Shown: positions 6,591-14,499, counted from the first letter of the stretch. The stretch: DNA of 14,499 nucleotides from Spirochaetaceae bacterium (GCA_031284085.1 JAITAM010000068.1:1-14499); one strand, 5' to 3'. The notes: a model not told the origin generated them from the sequence alone. A program made the numbers and translations.

Positions 6591-8500
6591 TCGTTCCAAT
6601 GAAGAAAGTATCTTTAGTATTTATGGATAAAAGTAGTCCGGTATCGCTTGAACGTTTACGGGAACTGGGTTTAGTTCATCTTGAAAAACAGACTGTTTCT
6701 TCGGATACTTTATCCAAATTGTTCGACCGAAAGGCAAAATCTGAGACAGCATTAGGAATATTGCGAACTTATAAAAACGATGCGAGAGTGCCGATTGCTG
6801 AATCTGGTGATTTAACTACACGGGTTATTACATTAGTCGATGAACGCAAAACTCTACAGGAGCAGCTCTTGAGTAATACTAAAGAGTGTATGCGTATTGA
6901 AAAATGGGGTAACTTTGAACCAGCCGATCTCAGAAAACTTGCTGAACAGGGAATTATTTTGATTCCTTATGAGTTGCCTTATAAAACGTACAATACATTG
7001 GGCAATGAGCAAAAATTTATTGTACTGGGTAGGGATAAAACGACTGTGTATGGACTTGCTGTAGGAAAAGAAATTGATGGTGAAACAGCGTGGACTATGC
7101 CGGAACGATCGTTATCTGTTCTCAACAATATGGCACTTAATATTAGAAGTAAACTTGATGCTATTGAAAAGGAGCTGTTAGCTTTGTCATCCGATATAGG
7201 CCGGATAAAAGATGATCTAGCTCTTATCATACAGGATATTGAATTTGAGATTGCCCGCCTCAGTATGGAAAAAACAGATGAAATATCAACAAATATGGCG
7301 ATTTCTTGGCTTACCGGCTTTGTTCCTCAGGATAATATTGGAATACTGAAACGAGCAGCCGTAGAAAATGGTTGGGCGCTTTCAGTGACAGACCCAACTG
7401 ATACTGATAATCCACCGACTTTAGTTAAAAATAAAGCTTTTGCCCGGCTTATACAACCTTTATTCAATTTTTTAGGAACAGTACCCGGTTATCGGGAATA
7501 TGATATTAGTCTTTCGTACTTGTTGTTTTTTTGTCTCTTTTTTGCAATGATTTTTGGCGATGCAGCTTATGGTACTCTGATTCTAATTATTACTCTATGT
7601 GTTGGTTCTAGTTATAAAAAGAAAACTGGCAAGGTACCAGATGCGGTAAAATTATTTGGATTGCTTGCTTGTTGTACCATAGTATGGGGAGCTCTAAACG
7701 GAGCATGGTTTGCGATTCCTTATGAACATCTACCAGGTTTCTTGCAAGTACTAGTAATTCCACAATTCAATCCGTCAGTACCATTAGGAGAATTTCCGGG
7801 ATTTCTGCGTAATTTATTCAAGATTCCTGTAGAGCAACCAAGCAATACGGCATATTGGAATATTCAGTTTCTTTGTTTTTCTGTGGCTCTTGTTCAGCTT
7901 GTACTTGCTCGTATAAAAAATATTTTAAAGCTTGCTAAATCTTCAACGAAAGCTATTGCTGTGGCACAAGCCGGTTGGCTTGTTATGATGATTGGCTTGT
8001 ATTTTTTGGTATTGTCAATGCTATTACAGATAGCGTTACCAGCTTTTGCAAAGTACTTAATCGCTTGTGGGCTGGGGACATATTTTATTTTTGCAGAACA
8101 AAAAGGTGGAAATTCAAACCCACTTGTCAATGTGGCTACGAGCTTTACTAATTTTTTACCGACATTTCTAAATGCTGTCTCAAGTTTTGCTGATATTATC
8201 AGTTATATTCGGCTCTTTGCTGTTGGACTTGCTGGTACTTCTATTGCTCAAAGTTTCAATGCGATGTCGGGATTGGGTAATAATTTGGGTAATTCCACCT
8301 TGACTATTATTTTAAAATTAGTAGCCGGAGTTTTGATATTAGCTTTTGGTCATATTCTTAATATGATCATGAATGCCTTATCCGTGATTGTTCATGGAGT
8401 CAGGCTTAATTTACTGGAATATGCTGGTAACCATCTCGGAATGGAATGGTCCGGTTATTCATATAAACCCTTTGCACTCAAGCAAAAATCCGCAAAATAA
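6587..8500 (+). CDS. atpI: V-type ATPase membrane subunit I (a-subunit homologue)
   Basis: The 637-residue stator subunit holds the ion half-channels. The N-terminal half (about 1-295) is cytoplasmic and helical (KKVSLVFMDKSSPVSLERLRELGLVHLE, then coiled-coil stretches near 175-230). The C-terminal half has about seven membrane segments, roughly at 308-338, 357-378, 425-442, 463-486, 490-505, 526-556 and 572-600. The essential channel arginine is visible in SYIRLFAVGLAG (Arg542). A second conserved motif, HGVRLNLLEY (Arg606), lies near the C-terminus, followed by the family-typical YKPF. Length is normal. It overlaps atpD by 4 bp and ends 16 bp before atpK. Confidence 0.96.
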   Translation: MIVPMKKVSLVFMDKSSPVSLERLRELGLVHLEKQTVSSDTLSKLFDRKAKSETALGILRTYKNDARVPIAESGDLTTRVITLVDERKTLQEQLLSNTKECMRIEKWGNFEPADLRKLAEQGIILIPYELPYKTYNTLGNEQKFIVLGRDKTTVYGLAVGKEIDGETAWTMPERSLSVLNNMALNIRSKLDAIEKELLALSSDIGRIKDDLALIIQDIEFEIARLSMEKTDEISTNMAISWLTGFVPQDNIGILKRAAVENGWALSVTDPTDTDNPPTLVKNKAFARLIQPLFNFLGTVPGYREYDISLSYLLFFCLFFAMIFGDAAYGTLILIITLCVGSSYKKKTGKVPDAVKLFGLLACCTIVWGALNGAWFAIPYEHLPGFLQVLVIPQFNPSVPLGEFPGFLRNLFKIPVEQPSNTAYWNIQFLCFSVALVQLVLARIKNILKLAKSSTKAIAVAQAGWLVMMIGLYFLVLSMLLQIALPAFAKYLIACGLGTYFIFAEQKGGNSNPLVNVATSFTNFLPTFLNAVSSFADIISYIRLFAVGLAGTSIAQSFNAMSGLGNNLGNSTLTIILKLVAGVLILAFGHILNMIMNALSVIVHGVRLNLLEYAGNHLGMEWSGYSYKPFALKQKSAK

Positions 8501-8504
8501 GCAT

Positions 8505-8510
8505 AAGGAG
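8505..8510 (+). promoter_or_regulatory. Shine-Dalgarno that fixes the atpK start
   Basis: AAGGAG lies 6 nt before ATG 8517. The open frame extends upstream to 8388 inside atpI, but that extension lacks a ribosome site and would add a hydrophilic tail to a proteolipid. ATG 8517 is therefore the start. Confidence 0.85.
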
Positions 8511-8516
8511 CAGATA

Positions 8517-8951
8517 ATGGATGCGGGATTAGTTGGACAGATTGGTGTTGGAGCGTGCCTCGGTCTTGCCGCGGTTGGTTCTGCAGCCGGTGCCGGTGTT
8601 GCCGGCATGGCTGCTATTGGGGCATGGAAAAAGTGCTTTATTCAAAATAAACCGGTGCCTTTTATTTTAGTGGCTTTTGCCGGTGCTCCTTTGACACAGA
8701 CTATCTATGGTTTTATTTTAATGCAGACCCTTTTAGGAAGCCAAAATTTGAATGGTTTTCAGCTTTTAGGTGTTGGTCTATTTGCAGGCCTTGCAATGGG
8801 CGGTTCCGCTCTTGCTCAGGGAAATTGTTCTGCAGCTGCCTGCGATGCCTATGGAGAAACAGGTCAAGGTTTTGGTAACTATATGCTTGTCATAGGTTTG
8901 TGCGAAACTGTGGCTTTGTTTGTAATGGTTTTCTCTATGTTAATTGCGTAG
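8517..8951 (+). CDS. atpK: V-type ATPase rotor proteolipid subunit K
   Basis: The 144-residue protein is the membrane ring subunit that carries ions past subunit I. It has two hairpins (four membrane helices). Helix 2 contains LTQTIYGF (Thr60, Gln61) and helix 4 contains the ion-binding GLCETVALF (Glu130). The first hairpin has Gln, not an acid, so one carboxylate serves four helices, as in bacterial Na+-type NtpK. Gln101 in ALAQGN matches the third side-chain ligand of Enterococcus hirae NtpK (Thr64, Gln65, Gln110, Glu139, from memory). Five cysteines (14, 40, 104, 109, 129) seem many for a proteolipid. It is the last ATPase gene, and no strong terminator follows. Confidence 0.95.
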   Translation: MDAGLVGQIGVGACLGLAAVGSAAGAGVAGMAAIGAWKKCFIQNKPVPFILVAFAGAPLTQTIYGFILMQTLLGSQNLNGFQLLGVGLFAGLAMGGSALAQGNCSAAACDAYGETGQGFGNYMLVIGLCETVALFVMVFSMLIA

Positions 8952-9028
8952 AGAGAAGTTGGCAAGTCAACTGGAAATATAGCCTTTCTAGACAAGAGGA
9001 TGTAAATACAAGACAGCGGTAATGGATT

Positions 9029-10108
9029 ATGCGTCTTTCACGAATGATAAAAATTGGCGGTTTTGATAATATCGAAACCGTTACAATAGGAGGCGCTACA
9101 AATCCGGTTATCCAAACTATGTGGAAGGATAGCCTTCTGCCGGTAGACATACCGGCGGCTATCCTTCGTATTAGTCGACTTAAAATAATGGGTTGTCGTT
9201 TGCTCCGGTTTGCGGTGCCTAATTTAGAAGCAGCCACTGTTTTGGGTGAACTCGCCGCTTCTGTTTCTATGCCCATAGTCGCTGATATTCACTTTGATTA
9301 CAAAATTGCATTGCGTTGTCTTGATTTCCCTATTGCAAAAATTCGCCTTAATCCAGGAAATATCTCTATTCGTTCTCATGTAGAGAAAGTACTGTCGAAA
9401 GCTGCATCTCAGGGGATACCGATACGGATTGGTATTAATGCTGGAAGTTTGCCGGTAGATTTGCGCAGAGCAATTGATTCTCATATACTTTCTCCAGTAG
9501 ATGCTCTTGTGCAGGCGGCAGAACGAGAGTTGGTAATATTTCAAGAATTTGATTTCCAACAAGTAGTCGTTTCAATAAAAGCCTCTTCGGTTTCTGAAAC
9601 GATAAAAGCAAATCGGCTTATAGCAGAACGGACTGATGTACCCTTGCACATTGGTGTTACCGAAGCCGGTCCCCTCATTGCAGGGGTAGTGCGAAGCACG
9701 ATTGCTTTATACGAGTTGCTAAAAGATGGTATTGGAGACACGATACGAGTATCACTGTCGGATACGATGGAACAAGAAGTTATTGCCGGACGAGAAATTC
9801 TGAACGCAGCCGGAAGAGCTTATAAAGGTGTGACCATTATCTCATGTCCACGATGTGGACGATATAGTTTTGATACTCATGCTTTTATTGAAAAATGGCT
9901 ACCGGCGCTCTACGCTCTCAAAAAACCACTAAACATTGCTATTATGGGCTGTGTAGTTAATGGTCCCGGTGAAGCTCGTCATGCCGATCTTGGTATTACA
10001 GGCGCTGGCAATAAAGTACTCTTATTCCGACACGGTACAGTTATCCGTACTATTGATGCTCAAGATGCGGATAAAGCTTTTGCTGAAGAATTAGATCTTA
10101 TAGAATAA
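9029..10108 (+). CDS. ispG: 4-hydroxy-3-methylbut-2-en-1-yl diphosphate synthase
   Basis: The 359-residue [4Fe-4S] enzyme of the MEP pathway (GcpE) converts 2-C-methyl-D-erythritol 2,4-cyclodiphosphate to HMBPP for isoprenoid synthesis. The N-terminal TIM-barrel shows ADIHFDYKIAL, KIRLNPGNI, GINAGSLP, SIKAS, HIGVTEAG and GIGDTIRVSLS. The C-terminal domain carries the three cluster cysteines, CPRC (Cys273, Cys276) and MGCVVNGPGE (Cys308), with the fourth ligand Glu315. Oddity: the usual QSMTNT segment reads QTMWKDSLL, and GCDIVR reads GCRLLR. Domain order and length are otherwise normal for the bacterial two-domain form. The start at ATG 9029 has only a weak ribosome site (AGCGG); a later Met (ATG 9044) has none. 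With only 77 bp after atpK and no promoter I trust, co-transcription with the ATPase operon is possible. Confidence 0.95.
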   Translation: MRLSRMIKIGGFDNIETVTIGGATNPVIQTMWKDSLLPVDIPAAILRISRLKIMGCRLLRFAVPNLEAATVLGELAASVSMPIVADIHFDYKIALRCLDFPIAKIRLNPGNISIRSHVEKVLSKAASQGIPIRIGINAGSLPVDLRRAIDSHILSPVDALVQAAERELVIFQEFDFQQVVVSIKASSVSETIKANRLIAERTDVPLHIGVTEAGPLIAGVVRSTIALYELLKDGIGDTIRVSLSDTMEQEVIAGREILNAAGRAYKGVTIISCPRCGRYSFDTHAFIEKWLPALYALKKPLNIAIMGCVVNGPGEARHADLGITGAGNKVLLFRHGTVIRTIDAQDADKAFAEELDLIE

Positions 10109-10207
10109 CAATACTCAAACGTTAAAACAGATGTGCCTGTTCTGCGTTATTTTCCGGTGTAGCTGGAATTACTCTCAATACCGAAACTTGAGCAGGCGGG
10201 CCATACT

Positions 10208-10236
10208 TTGACAGGCGATTAAACTCAGGCTAAACT
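10208..10236 (+). promoter_or_regulatory. Sigma70-type promoter of sbcDC, abutting the start codon
   Basis: TTGACA (10208-10213), a 17-bp spacer and TAAACT (10231-10236, four of six) form a good promoter. Standard spacing puts the transcription start at about 10243 (an A), one base before the sbcD ATG at 10244. No Shine-Dalgarno precedes that ATG. The rest of the 135-bp gap after ispG holds only weak hairpins (for example AACAG 10126-10130 with CTGTT 10137-10141) and no convincing terminator. Confidence 0.55.
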
Positions 10237-10243
10237 TTATCTA

Positions 10244-11383
10244 ATGAAATTTTTACATACCGCCGATTTACATCTGGGTAAAATCTTATGCGAACATTCT
10301 TTTATTGATGATCAGAAGCATATCCTTAATGAATTGCTAAAAATTCTCGGCGATACTTCGTATGTCGCTTTGCTCATTGCAGGGGATGTGTATGATAGAA
10401 GTGTGCCGGATACTAATGCCATTAATCTGTTTAGTCAATTCCTTGCCGATTTGAGTACAACACGACCCGACCTTGACCTGCTTATTCTCAGCGGCAATCA
10501 CGATTCAGCCTCTCGGCTTGGCTTTGGTAAAGAGATATTTTCCCGCTTAAAGATTCATTTTGTTACTAAACCGGAAGATATGGAAAAGCCTATTATTATT
10601 ACTCGCCATGCACAGAAGGCAGCATTCTTTTTAATGCCGTTTTTTCTGCGCCGTACACACTATACAGGAGATACGCAATCGCCTTTTGTGGATTCGGCGC
10701 TCTTTTTACAAGAGGCGCAAAAAAAAGCACGAGAAGAAGGCGCCGATTGGACGGTACTGGGAGCGCACCTCTTTGCATCCGGCGGCGCCGCTTCCGATTC
10801 GGAGCGGGTTTTTGTAGGTACGGCAGAACAGATTGATATTTCACGTTTTGCCTGTTTTGATTACATTGCATTAGGGCATTTGCACCGTTGCCAGAAGATA
10901 GGCGCTCTCAATGCTTTTTATTCCGGTAGTCCTTTTGCCTATTCTTTTTCTGAAGCAAACGATGAAAAAGTGTTTTTGTCGGTAGATTTGCAACCGAACG
11001 ATGTTCAAGTACAGAAAATACCTGTGCAGCCTCTGCGCCATCTTCGCCAGTACGAAGGACTGTTTAAGGATCTTTATGATCCTTCTTCTCTTCAAGATCT
11101 ACGCGATGATTATCTTGAATTTATTTTAAGGGATCCGGAGTTAGTGGAAAATGCGTATGCGCGGCTGCGTACAAAATTTCCCAACCTTCTTTCAGTAAAT
11201 CAGAGTAAAGCTCTCAAAAAAAAACAGACAACACAGATAAAAAGGAAGAGAACTGAAAGCCGCAGTATTGTCGATGATTTTAAGCAATTCCTTTCTGAAT
11301 TGTATGACACCGTCGATGAGAGTCAATGCGATCTGTTTACCGAATTTTTACATAAAATTGAAGAAGAGGAGGAAGATATATGA
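10244..11383 (+). CDS. sbcD: Exonuclease subunit SbcD (Mre11 family)
   Basis: The 379-residue metallophosphoesterase is the nuclease half of SbcCD, which cleaves DNA hairpins and resects double-strand ends. The five phosphoesterase motifs are intact: HTADLHLG (Asp8, His10), GDVYDR (Asp48), SGNHD (Asn85, His86, Asp87), GAHLF (His175) and GHLHR (His212, His214). The C-terminus has a Lys-rich linker (about 324-336) and a short acidic tail (EEEEED). MKFLHTADLHLG is the normal family N-terminus, so ATG 10244 is secure although no ribosome site precedes it. That fits a leaderless message from the promoter at 10208-10236. The stop overlaps the sbcC start by ATGA. Confidence 0.95.
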   Translation: MKFLHTADLHLGKILCEHSFIDDQKHILNELLKILGDTSYVALLIAGDVYDRSVPDTNAINLFSQFLADLSTTRPDLDLLILSGNHDSASRLGFGKEIFSRLKIHFVTKPEDMEKPIIITRHAQKAAFFLMPFFLRRTHYTGDTQSPFVDSALFLQEAQKKAREEGADWTVLGAHLFASGGAASDSERVFVGTAEQIDISRFACFDYIALGHLHRCQKIGALNAFYSGSPFAYSFSEANDEKVFLSVDLQPNDVQVQKIPVQPLRHLRQYEGLFKDLYDPSSLQDLRDDYLEFILRDPELVENAYARLRTKFPNLLSVNQSKALKKKQTTQIKRKRTESRSIVDDFKQFLSELYDTVDESQCDLFTEFLHKIEEEEEDI

Positions 11384-14300
11384 ACCCTAGAACCCTTACC
11401 CTCGAAAATTTCGGTCCTTTTGTAGGGAAAAACTTTATTGATTTTACCCGCCTTGAAGATATTTTTCTTATTACCGGAGAAACCGGCGCCGGAAAGACAA
11501 CTATTTTTGATGCTTTGTGTTTTGCTTTGTACGGCGAGGCGACCGGCTCTCGTAACGGGCATAGTACTACTTTGCGCAGCGATCATGCCTCAGCCGGAGA
11601 AGTCTGTTCGGTTACTTTTGAATTTAGCGCCGGCGAAAGAGAATACCGGATTTACCGCTCCCCTAAGTATGAGCGAAAAAAAAAGCGCGGAGAGGGTACA
11701 AAAGAAGTACCAGAAAAGCTTGAGCTTGATGAAATCAAAGGTGGTTTTGCCCATCCATATAACGCAAAAAAAGAAGAAATTCAAGGTGCAATAAAAAAAA
11801 TTATCGGTCTGGATGCTGAAAATTTCCTAAAATTTATCCTGCTTCCTCAAGGAAAGTTTGCCGAGTTCTTGAACTTGAACAGCAACCAACGCCGTGAAAC
11901 ATTAGGAAAGATCTTTCCGGTAAAAATAGCAGCTAAGATTGCAGACTATGCCGCCAAAGAAGAAATGAAAGCAAGAAACCTCTGCGAGGAAGCGTTGCGG
12001 CAAAAAGACGATCTGGAAAAAACTATTCATCTTGAGAATTTTTCAGAACAGGTAGTGCAAGCTGAAAAAGAAATTAACGAATTAAAAACCAATACTGAAA
12101 TGTTAATACGGCACGCAGAAAAATTGCGCAAGCTCTGCGATCTACAGAATCAAGAACTGGAGATAAGCCGGCAGCTCAACAAACTTCGCGCCGAATATGC
12201 CGCAAATGAACGGAACAAGAAGCTTATTGACGACTACCGCTACCAGCTTGAGCGTTGCGCCGAAGCCGAACCGCTCATTGATAAGCTTAAGCAGACGGAT
12301 AGTTCTCGGCTTGCCGTGCAACAGGCGAAAAAAGAACTCGATCAGGCACAGCAGCGCCGTGAACAGATGGAACGCTACTTCTCTAAGAAAGAGGAAGAAG
12401 CAAAACAGTGCGGGGGTTTCAAAAACCGAATCAAAACGTTGACTGAAACAGCGCTTTCTTTACAGAAATTGATAGATTACGAAAAAGAGCTGCATACGAT
12501 TCAGAGGGAAGAGAATGAGCTTTCTTCGACTGTTCAGGAACTGGGATATGAAGTAAAAGAGAAAGAAAGCTGTATACAAAAAGCTCACAATCTTATTGAT
12601 GCCTATTCGGATCTCGACAGCACGTACGAGACGGTGCAGGATGCAAGAGGGCAGCTTGAGAACTTCTATTCCGCTTTTAGCGTTTACCAGACGGTTTGCC
12701 TAAGAGAGCAAGATTGTCTTTCTCGGATTTCTCTTGAAGAACAAGAGGCTGCAAGCCTTAATGCACAGATGCACGAACTTCAACAGGAAGTGCAAGTTCT
12801 AGAACAGGAAGAACAGACGGTCTGGATAAACCATCTCCGTGAACTACTGGAGCCGGGCAAGCCTTGTCCTGTCTGCGGTTCTCGCCATCATCGCTACAAT
12901 GAACCGGAATTGGAGAGCATTGACAAAGACTCAAACGGTACTTTGAAATCACGGCTTCAAGCAATGGAAAAAGCAGAGAAAAGACACGCAGAGTGTACCG
13001 GGACGCTTAAGGCTCTGACAAGAGAACTCGATCATATCCAGCAAGAAAAGACTCAAAGCCACCAGATGCTCCTGCAAGCGAAGCCTCTGTGGTGGCAGGA
13101 GGAAATAAAGGAACAAAACATTACCCGCGCACGTGCAGAAAAGAAAGCGCAGTACAATGAGCTTCTCAAACAGAAAGAAAGGGTACACAATGCCCGCCGT
13201 GATATTGATCGGGTTTCTTCGACATTGAACGAGGTAAAAGATAGGTACATTAAAAGTACTACTCGGCGTGATCTGTGCATTGAGCGGCAAAAACAACTGA
13301 CCCAGACCATACAGGAAATCCGAAAACAGTACGAAACGGTTATTGATAAACAGCAGAGAGCTGCGGATGCACTTGCCGCTCTTGAGCGCGAAATAGGAGA
13401 GCTTGAAAAGGAAATTCAAAAGAGAGAAAACGAGTATAACAGAGTAGACAAAGAACTTGACAGGGCGAAAACCCAAGAGGAATACAGCCGGAAATGGTAC
13501 GAGAAGTGCGACTGTGATTACCAAACGGCGGCTTCTGAATTAGATGCCGCGCTTGTCGGTACGATTTTTAGCGATGGTGATGCACTCAAAAGCGCCGTGC
13601 TCGAGGTGAAGCAGAAGGAAGCGCTAAGTAAGCAGATTAGAAACTGGGAAGAAACGAACACCAAGCTTGCAACGCAGATAGAGAGTTTAGAAAGCAGCCT
13701 GACATCGTGTCGAAACAGCCTTTATGATTATGGATGGGTAGCAGGGCAGACGCTTGCCGATACCTACACGCAGCAAAAACAGCTCGGCGACACCCAAAAA
13801 GAAGTTCAAGAACGGTATGAACAAGCCATTATTAAGCGGAATACTTTGTACCAGACAAAAGAGCAATACGATGAAGCTTTTGCTCGGTGGGAAAAATATG
13901 AGAAGGAGCGTGTCCGGCTTTCGGCGTTGTCCGATACGCTCAACGGTAGAAATGCGAAGAGATTAAAGTTTGAGACGTGGCTTTTAGGGTCTTACATGGA
14001 AGAAGTGGTGTATTATGCTCGTCCCCGGCTCGAAAAAATGAGCGACTATCGGTATTCTTTGCAGCTCGGCGATTCTTTTGGGCGGGGACAGTCCGGACTT
14101 GATTTGGCGGTGCTTGACAGTTACACCGGAAAAGTACGCCCTTGCGGTACTTTGTCCGGCGGTGAAACTTTTCTAGCCTCAATAAGTCTTGCTTTAGGGC
14201 TTGCCGACTCTCTGCAAAACCGTTCCGGCGGTATTCATCTTGATGCGGTTTTCATTGACGAAGGCTTTGGGAGTCTTGATGAGGAAAGTTTGAACAAAGC

Positions 14301-14436
14301 TACTCAAGTACTCGAAGAGTTAAAAGAGCATCGTATGGTAGGTCTTATTTCTCACGTAACCGAGATGCGTTCACGTATTCCCAGCCACATTGAAGTAAAG
14401 AAAACCGCAGCCGGCTCACAACTCATCATTAACTGA
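11380..14436 (+). CDS. sbcC: Exonuclease subunit SbcC (Rad50-like ATPase)
   Basis: The 1018-residue SMC-like ATPase partners with SbcD in hairpin processing and repair. Seen in order: N-terminal ATPase half with Walker A GETGAGKT (33-40); Q-loop LLPQGKFAEFL; a long coiled coil (about 170-480); the zinc hook CPVC (Cys496, Cys499), through which two molecules dimerise; the returning coiled coil (about 515-880); then the C-terminal ATPase half with signature LSGGE (925-929), Walker B VFIDEG (Asp960, Glu961) and the D-loop SLDEESL. Length is close to the family norm of about 1,050. It overlaps sbcD by 4 bp, with AGGAGG (11367-11372) inside the end of sbcD, giving coupled translation. It ends 13 nt before the palindromic repeats at the window edge. 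Confidence 0.96.
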   Translation: MNPRTLTLENFGPFVGKNFIDFTRLEDIFLITGETGAGKTTIFDALCFALYGEATGSRNGHSTTLRSDHASAGEVCSVTFEFSAGEREYRIYRSPKYERKKKRGEGTKEVPEKLELDEIKGGFAHPYNAKKEEIQGAIKKIIGLDAENFLKFILLPQGKFAEFLNLNSNQRRETLGKIFPVKIAAKIADYAAKEEMKARNLCEEALRQKDDLEKTIHLENFSEQVVQAEKEINELKTNTEMLIRHAEKLRKLCDLQNQELEISRQLNKLRAEYAANERNKKLIDDYRYQLERCAEAEPLIDKLKQTDSSRLAVQQAKKELDQAQQRREQMERYFSKKEEEAKQCGGFKNRIKTLTETALSLQKLIDYEKELHTIQREENELSSTVQELGYEVKEKESCIQKAHNLIDAYSDLDSTYETVQDARGQLENFYSAFSVYQTVCLREQDCLSRISLEEQEAASLNAQMHELQQEVQVLEQEEQTVWINHLRELLEPGKPCPVCGSRHHRYNEPELESIDKDSNGTLKSRLQAMEKAEKRHAECTGTLKALTRELDHIQQEKTQSHQMLLQAKPLWWQEEIKEQNITRARAEKKAQYNELLKQKERVHNARRDIDRVSSTLNEVKDRYIKSTTRRDLCIERQKQLTQTIQEIRKQYETVIDKQQRAADALAALEREIGELEKEIQKRENEYNRVDKELDRAKTQEEYSRKWYEKCDCDYQTAASELDAALVGTIFSDGDALKSAVLEVKQKEALSKQIRNWEETNTKLATQIESLESSLTSCRNSLYDYGWVAGQTLADTYTQQKQLGDTQKEVQERYEQAIIKRNTLYQTKEQYDEAFARWEKYEKERVRLSALSDTLNGRNAKRLKFETWLLGSYMEEVVYYARPRLEKMSDYRYSLQLGDSFGRGQSGLDLAVLDSYTGKVRPCGTLSGGETFLASISLALGLADSLQNRSGGIHLDAVFIDEGFGSLDEESLNKATQVLEELKEHRMVGLISHVTEMRSRIPSHIEVKKTAAGSQLIIN

Positions 14437-14449
14437 AGCAGCAGGCCAG

Positions 14450-14489
14450 CAGCCGCAGGCTGTTTCAAACGGCCACAGGCCGCTTCAAA
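14450..14489. repeat. Two tandem 20-bp palindromic repeat units
   Basis: CAGCCGCAGGCTGTTTCAAA (14450-14469) and CGGCCACAGGCCGCTTCAAA (14470-14489) match at 16 of 20 positions. Each begins with a 5-bp stem and 3-nt loop (CAGCC-GCA-GGCTG; CGGCC-ACA-GGCCG) followed by a TTCAAA-containing linker. The A-T pair at stem position 2 of the first unit is a G-C pair in the second, a compensatory change. The repeat may continue beyond the window. It could be a dispersed or tandem palindromic element or act as a weak transcription end for sbcDC. Confidence 0.6.
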
Positions 14490-14499
14490 GGTTGTTGTA

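Noticed and set aside
8388..8516. Longer atpK starting inside atpI
   Set aside because: The extension has no ribosome site, overlaps the conserved C-terminus of subunit I and would add a hydrophilic tail to a proteolipid; AAGGAG at 8505-8510 marks the true start.
8959..8983. Possible promoter TTGGCA/TATAGC before ispG
   Set aside because: The spacer is only 13 bp, too short for a functional sigma70 promoter. A nearby 5-bp stem (8957-8961/8968-8972) is also too weak to call a terminator.
12949..13524. 191-codon frame on the minus strand within sbcC
   Set aside because: It is antisense to a region of sbcC with clear coiled-coil coding. Its Leu/Phe-rich composition is what antisense of Glu/Lys codons produces, and it has no recognisable motif.
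14450..14489. CRISPR array at the right edge
   Set aside because: The two 20-bp units are directly adjacent with no unique spacers, and no cas genes are in the window. They are tandem palindromes instead.

Overview
The window looks like a chromosomal segment of a spirochaete, most likely a Treponema of intermediate GC content (my estimate; I did not measure GC). The main reason is a V-type ATPase gene set in the order E - DUF2764-like - A - B - D - I - K, which as I recall it matches the Treponema pallidum operon TP0424-TP0430 and its chlamydial counterpart. The catalytic and non-catalytic subunits also carry the sequence signatures of that bacterial clade. I cannot fix the species. All convincing genes lie on the + strand.

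Layout: (1) 49-1146, a sigma70-type promoter and an aldose 1-epimerase gene (galM). (2) 1147-1435, a 289-bp non-coding stretch leading into the ATPase operon. (3) 1436-8951, the V-ATPase operon: peripheral stalk E, a DUF2764-like protein, catalytic A, nucleotide-binding B, central stalk D, membrane stator I and rotor proteolipid K. Canonical C, F and G subunits are not seen. The gaps on either side of A and after B carry inverted repeats. The B-D gap also holds an unannotated 25-codon reading frame with a perfect GGAGG ribosome site. (4) 9029-10108, ispG (gcpE) of the MEP isoprenoid pathway, 77 bp after atpK with no clear terminator between them. (5) 10208-14436, a promoter with consensus spacing that abuts the start codon of sbcD, followed by sbcD and sbcC overlapping by 4 bp. 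These encode the nuclease and SMC-like ATPase subunits of the SbcCD complex. (6) 14450-14489, two tandem 20-bp palindromic repeat units with compensatory changes, possibly the start of an array that runs past the window edge.

How they work together: E, A, B and D should form the V1 part (with DUF2764 possibly a stalk or connector), while I and K form the ion channel and rotor. The machine couples ATP hydrolysis or synthesis to transport of H+ or Na+, and the K ligand set leans toward Na+. IspG and SbcCD are housekeeping functions unrelated to the ATPase. Most of the window is conserved core genome. The least explained parts are the intercistronic gaps of the ATPase operon (above all the small reading frame at 5842-5919), the apparently leaderless sbcD, and the repeat at the 3' edge.
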